NCBI RefSeq assembly: GCF_023277115.1
Contig: NZ_JALQCS010000001.1
Span: 2,412,001 to 2,476,000 of the forward strand
Reading direction: 5' to 3'
Length of the DNA stretch: 64,000 bases
Origin: Acidithiobacillus acidisediminis
GTDB taxonomy: Bacteria > Pseudomonadota > Gammaproteobacteria > Acidithiobacillales > Acidithiobacillaceae
How positions within the stretch are numbered: position 1 is the first letter of the stretch; each line of letters starts with the position of its first letter. Positions 58,414-64,000 of the stretch are shown in pieces. Below the pieces are notes generated by a model that was not told the DNA's origin, searched no databases, and saw only the letters and a program-made list of their open reading frames with translations. The translations under genes were made by a program, and so were the position numbers.

Positions 58414-58488
58414 TGGAGCGGGAAACGAGGCTCGAACTCGCGACCCCAACCTTGGCAAGGTTGTGCTCTACCACTGAGCTATTCCCGC
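58414..58488 (-). tRNA. tRNA-Gly (GCC)
   Basis: On the minus strand, GCGGGAA pairs with TTCCCGC, followed by U73 and encoded CCA. The anticodon loop TTGCCAA gives GCC, and the T-arm is GCGAG-TTCGAGC-CTCGT. The D-stem is GCTC/GAGC. Confidence 0.95.
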
Positions 58489-58500
58489 AACGTGTCGCGC

Positions 58501-58530
58501 ATCTTACGGCGTGCTTCCCCCTTCTGTCAA
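58501..58530 (-). promoter_or_regulatory. Promoter of the tRNA-Gly/tRNA-Cys unit
   Basis: On the minus strand, TTGACA (58530-58525) and TAAGAT (58506-58501) are spaced by 18 bp. The mature tRNA-Gly starts 13 bases beyond the -10. Confidence 0.7.
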
Positions 58531-58555
58531 CCAGAGCGAGCGGCGCTGCCAGACT

Positions 58556-58915
58556 TCAGCTATGGGTGTGGAAACGCAGCAGTAGACTGATATTCCCGAC
58601 CAAAGGCACCACGCGTTCATAGTTGGCCACGATCTGCACCGGCGCGTCACCATTTTTGATGATTTGGATATCCTGAGGGTTGATTTTGATCATTGCGACA
58701 TTGAGGCGATCTTGCAGGTCATAGACAATCTCTCCGGCAGATTCCGAGGGGCTTGCATGACGTGCCTGATCCTGCAGGATATTTTGCAGCGAGAGATTGT
58801 CGTAGTAAATGGGGCCCACCTTCACCACTAAGCTCACGGCGATGGCCAACGCCACAATCCAAAAGATTGCCCCAATGAGGCCAATACCTGCCTCGCGGTT
58901 CTGTATGCCCAACAT
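58556..58915 (-). CDS. DUF4845 membrane protein
   Basis: The 119-residue protein has one N-terminal membrane helix (AGIGLIGAIFWIVALAIAVSLVVKVGPIYYDN) and a short exported domain (YDLQDRLNVAMIKINPQDIQIIKNGD), the DUF4845 pattern. The gene usually lies between lepB and rnc in gammaproteobacteria, and here it follows lepB directly, but rnc is absent. The ATG at 58915 has GAGGGAAG upstream. Its precise role is unknown. Confidence 0.85.
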   Translation of the reverse strand: MLGIQNREAGIGLIGAIFWIVALAIAVSLVVKVGPIYYDNLSLQNILQDQARHASPSESAGEIVYDLQDRLNVAMIKINPQDIQIIKNGDAPVQIVANYERVVPLVGNISLLLRFHTHS

Positions 58916-58988
58916 TGTCTTCCCTCGCGCGGAACCCGTACTTGGCAATTAGACGGAAGCCAAAGCTTTGCAATCTGGAGCGTGAGAT

Positions 58989-59783
58989 TTAGTTCTGCGG
59001 GCCATCGAGGGCACGCCCGATTTGATGCCAGCGGACAGACCAGGTTTCGGCGTCCCAGGAAAACCAAATGAACATGGCCTTACCAACGATATTGCGGCGC
59101 GGCGTACAGCCCCAAAAACGGCTATCATCACTATTATCCCGGTCGTCCCCCATCATGAAATAACAATTGGATGGCACGGTATACGGGCCAAAATCCATAT
59201 GCGCTTCTGGGGTATCGAATTCGATGATATGGAAGGTATGGCCGCCTATGGTCTGTGCATATTCCTTGGTGGGGATGACCATACCACTCTCGCCCTGCCC
59301 TTCCGGTCGATAATTGAAGGTGCCGACATATTTTTGTGGAACCAGTTTTCCGTTGATATAAAGGTCGTTCCCTTTGACTTCGATGGTATCGCCAGGCAAT
59401 CCGATGACCCGCTTGATGTAATCGATACGCGGGTTTTTGGGATAACGAAAGACCATGATATCCCCGGCCTGCACCGGGTTACCCTGGGTCAGATCGGTGT
59501 GGATCAACGGTAGACGTAGGCCCCAGGTGAATTTGTTGACCAAGAGAAAATCGCCGACGCGGATGGTAGGCAGCATGGACCCCGAGGGCACCTGGAAGGG
59601 CTCTACCACAAAGGCCCGCACCAGAAAGACTACCAACAATACGGGAAAAAAACTGCGCGCATAATCCACCACGACCGGGACCTTTTCCTCGGCAGTACGG
59701 CGGCGACGCAGCAGGAAGCGATCAACAAACCAGATCAGCCCCGTCGCCACCACCGCCAAAAACAATCCAAGGGTAAAATCCAT
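58989..59783 (-). CDS. lepB: Signal peptidase I
   Basis: LepB removes signal peptides from exported proteins at the periplasmic face. The 264-residue protein has N-terminal membrane segments, the catalytic Ser in PSGSMLPT (S69) and the general base in DYIKRVIGLPGD (K124), and the late GDDRDNSDDSRFWG box. It lies 29 bp after lepA, the classic lepA-lepB pair. Confidence 0.95.
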   Translation of the reverse strand: MDFTLGLFLAVVATGLIWFVDRFLLRRRRTAEEKVPVVVDYARSFFPVLLVVFLVRAFVVEPFQVPSGSMLPTIRVGDFLLVNKFTWGLRLPLIHTDLTQGNPVQAGDIMVFRYPKNPRIDYIKRVIGLPGDTIEVKGNDLYINGKLVPQKYVGTFNYRPEGQGESGMVIPTKEYAQTIGGHTFHIIEFDTPEAHMDFGPYTVPSNCYFMMGDDRDNSDDSRFWGCTPRRNIVGKAMFIWFSWDAETWSVRWHQIGRALDGPQN

Positions 59784-59812
59784 GCGCCTTTCCTCGTTCC
59801 GTCGTTACGCGC

Positions 59813-61621
59813 TCAGCTTCTCTTATCGCTTTGCAAAATGGCCAAAAAGGCCTCCTGGGGGATTTCTACCCGACCCACCTGCTTCATCCGCTTTTTCCCC
59901 TCTTTCTGCTTCTCGAGGAGTTTGCGCTTGCGGGTAATGTCACCACCATAACACTTGGCCAATACATCCTTGCGCATCGCCTTGACGGTTTCCCGGGCAA
60001 TGATCTTGGCGCCGATGGCTGCCTGAATGGCCACCTCAAACATCTGTCGGGGGATCAGATCCTTCAAACGCGCTGCTAGTTCCCGCCCACGACGCTCGGC
60101 GAAGTCGCGATGCACGATCCAGGAAAGAGCATCGAGCTTTTCGCCATTGATGAGAATATCCATTTTCACCAGGGGGCCGCCCTGAAAACGGGAGAATTCA
60201 TAGTCCATGGAGGCATAGCCACGACTGACGGATTTCAACCGATCAAAAAAGTCGAGGACCACCTCGTTCAGAGGCAGTTCATAGGTAACCATCACTTGAC
60301 CGCCGGTAAATTGCAGGTTGATCTGCCGCCCCCGGCGCTCCTCGCAGAGGGTGATCACCTGACCGAGATAGCCATCGGGCGTGAGGATGTTGGCCCGGAT
60401 CATCGGCTCGCGGATCTCGCGGATGCGGTTTACGGGGGGCAGATCGGCTGGGTTGGACAAGTGCAGAATTTCGCCGTCGGTGCTTTCGACTTCGTAGACC
60501 ACCGTCGGGGCGGTACTCAGCAGATCGAGCTGGTATTCTCGCTCCAATCGTTCCTGGATGATTTCCATGTGCAGCAGGCCGAGAAAGCCGCAGCGAAAGC
60601 CAAAACCCAGTGCCTGGGAGGTTTCCGGTTCAAACTGCAGAGCCGCGTCATTCAGACGCAGTTTCTGCAGAGCCTCGCGAAAACGCTCGTAATCTGCCGA
60701 ATCGATGGGATACAGGCCGGTAAACACCTGCGCCTGCACTTCGCGGAAACCAGGCAGAGGCGCATCGGCGGGCCGCGCTGCATCGGTCAGGGTGTCGCCT
60801 ACCCGCGCGCCTTCGATACTGCGGATGCCAGCAATGACGAAACCCACTGTGCCGGTCTCCAAGGCGGGGATCATCAGCGCCTTGGGGGTAAAGACGCCCG
60901 TCTTCTCGACGACGTATTCCTTCCCACCGACCATGGTGCGGATGCGTTGACCACTGCGCAGACTGCCGTTGACCACCCGCACCAAGACCACCGTACCGAC
61001 GTAGTTGTCGAACCAGGAATCAATGATCAGCGCCTGCAGGGGTGCCTCGGGATCGCCCTGCGGTGGAGGAATATCGCGCACCACCTGCTCCAGGATCGCG
61101 CGGATGCCCCGTCCTTCCTTGGCGCTGGCCAAAATGATATCGGTAGCTGGCAAGCCAACGATTTCCTCGATCTCGCGTTGCACCCGATCGGGATCGGCCG
61201 CAGGAAGATCGACCTTATTCAAGACTGGGATGATCTCCAGGTCGTGCTCCATGGCAGTGTAGCAATTGGCGACACTCTGTGCCTCCACGCCCTGGGACGC
61301 ATCCACCACCAGCAACGCCCCCTCGCAGGCCGCCAGGGAACGACTGACTTCGTAAGAAAAATCGACATGCCCCGGCGTATCAATCAAATGAAAGATGTAG
61401 TCTTGCCCGTTGTCGGCATGGTACTGCAGGCGCACACTCTGCGCCTTGATGGTAATGCCGCGCTCACGCTCGATATCCATACTGTCGAGCACCTGGCTCG
61501 CCATCTCCCGCTCACTGAGAGCGCCACAAAGACGGATGAATTGGTCGGCGAGGGTGGATTTGCCATGATCGACGTGGGCGATGATGGAGAAATTACGAAT
61601 TCTTTCTTGCGCTGTGCTCAT
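59813..61621 (-). CDS. lepA: Elongation factor 4 (LepA)
   Basis: LepA is a ribosome-associated GTPase that back-translocates or helps ribosome assembly. The 602-residue protein has G1 [10 protein letters not shown]2 RGITIKAQ, G3 DTPGHVDF, G4 NKVD and the LepA-specific C-terminal domain ending near [20 protein letters not shown] chose the ATG at 61621, which gives the usual short leader before [13 protein letters not shown]. Confidence 0.96.
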   Translation of the reverse strand: MSTAQERIRNFSIIAHVDHGKSTLADQFIRLCGALSEREMASQVLDSMDIERERGITIKAQSVRLQYHADNGQDYIFHLIDTPGHVDFSYEVSRSLAACEGALLVVDASQGVEAQSVANCYTAMEHDLEIIPVLNKVDLPAADPDRVQREIEEIVGLPATDIILASAKEGRGIRAILEQVVRDIPPPQGDPEAPLQALIIDSWFDNYVGTVVLVRVVNGSLRSGQRIRTMVGGKEYVVEKTGVFTPKALMIPALETGTVGFVIAGIRSIEGARVGDTLTDAARPADAPLPGFREVQAQVFTGLYPIDSADYERFREALQKLRLNDAALQFEPETSQALGFGFRCGFLGLLHMEIIQERLEREYQLDLLSTAPTVVYEVESTDGEILHLSNPADLPPVNRIREIREPMIRANILTPDGYLGQVITLCEERRGRQINLQFTGGQVMVTYELPLNEVVLDFFDRLKSVSRGYASMDYEFSRFQGGPLVKMDILINGEKLDALSWIVHRDFAERRGRELAARLKDLIPRQMFEVAIQAAIGAKIIARETVKAMRKDVLAKCYGGDITRKRKLLEKQKEGKKRMKQVGRVEIPQEAFLAILQSDKRS

Positions 61622-61639
61622 GCACCCAAGTCTCAATAG

Positions 61640-61666
61640 AAAAGGGGATGGCGAATTGCCATCCCC
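61640..61666 (-). terminator. Rho-independent terminator of mucD
   Basis: On the minus strand, GGGGATGGC pairs perfectly with GCCATCCCC around AATTC, followed by TTTTC. It lies between the mucD stop and the lepA start, so lepA must use its own promoter or read-through. Confidence 0.85.
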
Positions 61667-61682
61667 CGAAATGCCTCATGAA

Positions 61683-63140
61683 TCACCGAGGCAGCGAAAG
61701 AACAACGTAAAAATTCCCTTCGCGGCGATGAATGAGCACGGGGACCGGTTGCCCCGCCGGCAATGCCGCCACCATCTTCTGCAACTGGCTCACGTTCTGC
61801 ACCGGCTGCTGTGCCACCTGCAAGATCACGTCACCTGGACGAATTCCTGCCAGCGCCGCAGGCCCATTGGCCACCCCAAGCACCAAGACGCCAGAAGACA
61901 CGTCGAGCTGCTGCCGGGCGGCGGCGCTGAGCGGACCAACCTGGATCTTCATGCGCGCCACGCTACCCTTTTGCTCCGGCGCCTTCTCCTGCTGCGCTTC
62001 GCCCGTCTGGTCTTCCATCGTACTGGGAAGGCTCTCTACCGTGATGGGCAGCGTCATCGCCTTGCCATCCCGGATAATCCCGACCTTGGCCTGGAAACCC
62101 GCTGGCAAGGCCCCTACTAGCGGTGGGAGCTGCGCGGAGTTATAGATCGGCTGACCGTCGAAGGAGACAATGACATCGCCGGGCTTCAAGCCCGCCTTCG
62201 CGGCGGGTCCACCGGGCTCTACCTGAGAAACCAGCGCGCCCATTGGTTCCTTCATATGGAAGGATTGTGCCAAATCCATGCTGACGTCCTGCACCATGAC
62301 GCCCAACCAGCCGAAATGCACCTTCTGATGAATTTTCAGTTGCTTGACGGCATCCATCGCAACATTGATGGGAATCGAGAACGACAGACCCATATATCCA
62401 CCACTATTGGTATAGATCTGGTCATTGATGCCAATCACCTGCCCCTTCATATTGAATAGAGGGCCGCCGGAATTACCGGGATTGATCGGAACGTCGGTCT
62501 GAATGAAAGGAATATAGGGATCATCCGGGAGGGGGCGCGAGGTTGCGCTGACCACACCCTGCGTGACACTGTTTTCAAAACCGAAGGGCGCGCCTACGGC
62601 CAATACCCATTGCCCCACCTGCAGGCGGCCGGAGTCGCCAATTTGCACCGTCGGCAAGTTTTTGGCGTCGATTTTGAGTAGGGCCACGTCGATACGGTTG
62701 GAAAGCCCAACCAGCTTCGCCCGATACTGTTGATGATTGGTCAAACTGACAATGATTTTCTGCGCGCCACGCACCACGTGGGCGGCCGTGACGATATAGC
62801 CATCAGGGCTGACGATAAAACCAGAGCCCAGGGACTGCACCTGATATTTTTGCGCCGGAGCACCCTGCCCTCCCGGACCCATGAATGGCGCAAAGAATTG
62901 GTTAAATGGGGAGTTCGGCGGAAATGGTGACTGCGGTTGGCGGGCTTCCTTGGTCTCGGTGGTACTGATATTCACCACCGCCGGACCATAGTGCTTCACA
63001 ATGGGCGTAAAATCCGGCAAGGCAACCAGATCCGCTCCTGCCGCCAGCGCCGCCGTTGGTGCAGCCGCCATGCCCATGAGTGCCAGAGCAATAGAAATTG
63101 CGCCGAGTGAGCGCCGCAAACGCCAAGTATTCCCTTGCAC
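61683..63140 (-). CDS. mucD: Periplasmic serine protease MucD/DegP (HtrA family)
   Basis: HtrA proteases degrade misfolded envelope proteins. The 485-residue protein has a signal peptide (GAISIALALMGMAAAPTAALA), a trypsin-like domain with the triad H (TAAHVVRG), D (NRIDVALLKID) and S (INPGNSGGPLF), and two PDZ domains (FGWLGVMVQDVS... and LGVANGPAALAGIRPGDVI). I chose the GTG at 63140 because GGAGG lies 4 bases upstream; a GTG 24 bp earlier is less likely. Its place after rpoE-rseA matches the envelope stress operon (algU-mucA-mucD). Confidence 0.93.
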   Translation of the reverse strand: MQGNTWRLRRSLGAISIALALMGMAAAPTAALAAGADLVALPDFTPIVKHYGPAVVNISTTETKEARQPQSPFPPNSPFNQFFAPFMGPGGQGAPAQKYQVQSLGSGFIVSPDGYIVTAAHVVRGAQKIIVSLTNHQQYRAKLVGLSNRIDVALLKIDAKNLPTVQIGDSGRLQVGQWVLAVGAPFGFENSVTQGVVSATSRPLPDDPYIPFIQTDVPINPGNSGGPLFNMKGQVIGINDQIYTNSGGYMGLSFSIPINVAMDAVKQLKIHQKVHFGWLGVMVQDVSMDLAQSFHMKEPMGALVSQVEPGGPAAKAGLKPGDVIVSFDGQPIYNSAQLPPLVGALPAGFQAKVGIIRDGKAMTLPITVESLPSTMEDQTGEAQQEKAPEQKGSVARMKIQVGPLSAAARQQLDVSSGVLVLGVANGPAALAGIRPGDVILQVAQQPVQNVSQLQKMVAALPAGQPVPVLIHRREGNFYVVLSLPR

Positions 63141-63284
63141 AGAACCTCCAGTAGTTCGGCACACAGGCCGATTCTTATCGCAAATATTCGGAAAGTGGCA
63201 CCCGCGCCCTAGTTTTGGGAGGCGCCACTTGCTCCCGCTGCAGAGCGTAGCGAGAGGAACCGTGCTTGTCCAGAAAGCGGATTA

Positions 63285-63917
63285 TTAATGTTGATGAGTG
63301 CCAGCACCCGTATAAATTCCTTCCTGTGCGCGAAAGTCCACCGGCAGCAGACCCGGAGCAGAGAACTGCGAGAAACCCACATTTTCCTCGTGCGCCCAAC
63401 CGAGGTAGCGCTCCGGCACTGGACGCCAGATACGTTGAATGTCGCGCTGGATGGTGACATCCGCACGCATCAGCGGACCCGATGCTACAGAAAAGCGCAC
63501 TGGGCGCAGGGAGAAGCGTTCACTGGCGGCGCTGGCCGCGGTCATCGGCACTACCGCCGCTGCGTTACCCGCTGGAGATCCCCCATGCCAAGGCGTAAAA
63601 ACGAAAAGGGAGGCCGACAAAACGGTAACTGCCGCAACAGAAGACCAACCCAGCCAGTGGCTCCCACCGCGCCGCACGCCCTGGACCTGAGGCATTTCTG
63701 CGGCAATCGCCTCCTGCACCCGAGCCGCAAACCCGGGACGGGCAAGGGCTGCACCCACGCGCCCCTGTTGCAACAGGAACGATACGCGGTATTGCGTTTC
63801 CCAAGCATCCCGAAGGGCTGCTTCCTGTTCCAGACGGTTGGCCATGCGACGGGCGGACAAGGTGCCCAGTTCCCCATCCATGAACGCCATCAAGGCTGAT
63901 TTCGTTTCATCGTTCAT
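63285..63917 (-). CDS. rseA: Anti-sigma factor RseA/MucA-like
   Basis: The 210-residue protein has the RseA N-terminal sigma-binding domain (MNDETKSALMAFMDGELGTLSARRMANRLEQEAAL), one membrane helix (WSSVAAVTVLSASLFVF) and a periplasmic C-terminal domain. It holds sigma-E inactive until regulated proteolysis. The ATG at 63917 overlaps the rpoE stop by 11 bp. mucD follows 145 bp later. Confidence 0.9.
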   Translation of the reverse strand: MNDETKSALMAFMDGELGTLSARRMANRLEQEAALRDAWETQYRVSFLLQQGRVGAALARPGFAARVQEAIAAEMPQVQGVRRGGSHWLGWSSVAAVTVLSASLFVFTPWHGGSPAGNAAAVVPMTAASAASERFSLRPVRFSVASGPLMRADVTIQRDIQRIWRPVPERYLGWAHEENVGFSQFSAPGLLPVDFRAQEGIYTGAGTHQH

Positions 63918-64000
63918 GACTGCTCTGCTCCAACAACGGCGCCAAAACCTTGGCAATCGCCTCACGTGCCCGGAAGATTCGAGAACGTACCGTCCCCACC
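63907..64000 (-). CDS. rpoE: RNA polymerase sigma-E (AlgU-like), 3' end
   Basis: Only the last 30 codons are in the window, reading VGTVRSRIFRAREAIAKVLA, the end of sigma region 4 that binds the -35. The TGA lies in the rseA gene. The gene continues beyond the window edge. The order rpoE-rseA-mucD supports the name. Confidence 0.88.
   Translation of the reverse strand, partial: VGTVRSRIFRAREAIAKVLAPLLEQSSHER

Noticed and set aside
60110-61639. A 509-codon plus-strand frame opposite lepA
   Set aside because: lepA is certain on the minus strand; the plus-strand product has no recognisable domain and no ribosome site.

Overview
The window looks like a chromosomal segment of an acidophilic, autotrophic gammaproteobacterium-like organism, most probably of the Acidithiobacillus group. 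The grounds are indirect: base composition a little under 60% G+C by eye, proteobacterial gene orders (rpoE-rseA-mucD-lepA-lepB-DUF4845; recA-recX-alaS; groES-groEL under a CIRCE operator), and above all a sucrose-phosphate synthase/sucrose synthase pair, which is rare in non-photosynthetic bacteria but known from Acidithiobacillus. No rRNA or species marker is present, so the genus is an inference.

Layout. 1-4.9 kb: the end of a GGDEF protein, mutS, an ISNCY-type insertion sequence with a 15-bp target duplication, and the tmRNA gene ssrA. 4.9-6.7 kb: a small decayed island between ssrA and tRNA-Ala, holding a GNAT fossil, an intact vapBC pair, a topoisomerase III fossil, and parD with a truncated parE. 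6.9-12.9 kb: an exonuclease/GIY-YIG fusion and the sucrose operon. 12.9-22.5 kb: two MFS transporters, a zinc-ribbon protein, an L,D-transpeptidase, acetyl-CoA synthetase, a Tat-exported ferritin-like protein, and an ECF sigma/anti-sigma pair beside a Gly/His-rich exported protein. 22.5-28.6 kb: thiL-pncC-recA-recX-alaS on the minus strand. 28.8-33.3 kb: gluQ, small secreted proteins, a second vapBC pair bounded by 37-bp direct repeats, sel1-ydcH, and an IS5-type element with CTAG target repeats.

33.3-41.6 kb: a minus-strand type IV pilus run (PilZ protein, pilC, fimT, pilV, pilW, pilX, pilY1), whose tip adhesin gene is unusually A+T-rich in its 5' half. 41.7-44.5 kb: a GGDEF fossil at the groESL promoter, groES-groEL, and a mazEF-like pair. 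44.6-53.6 kb: a LolD/FtsX-type ABC exporter with an AttH-like protein, a tightly overlapped cluster of a MoeB/ThiF-type E1 enzyme, two unknown proteins and an endonuclease/exonuclease/phosphatase protein, a WHy-domain lipoprotein, and MlaE-MlaF lipid transport. 53.7-58.2 kb: ubiX, mpl, an unknown gene, thiG, thiS and an NAD-dependent epimerase. 58.3-64 kb: tRNA-Cys and tRNA-Gly with a terminator-like hairpin between them, then DUF4845, lepB, lepA, mucD, rseA and the 3' end of rpoE.

Most of the window is housekeeping DNA in compact operons with 4-bp ATGA or GTGA overlaps. Mobile DNA and toxin-antitoxin modules are confined to short inserts between core genes, and several have left readable scars. 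I did not find a clearly new large system. The best leads are the direct-repeat-bounded vapBC insert, the attenuator-like hairpin between the two tRNAs, the unknown genes around the E1-like enzyme, and the unusual N-terminal domain on the CinA-type amidase.
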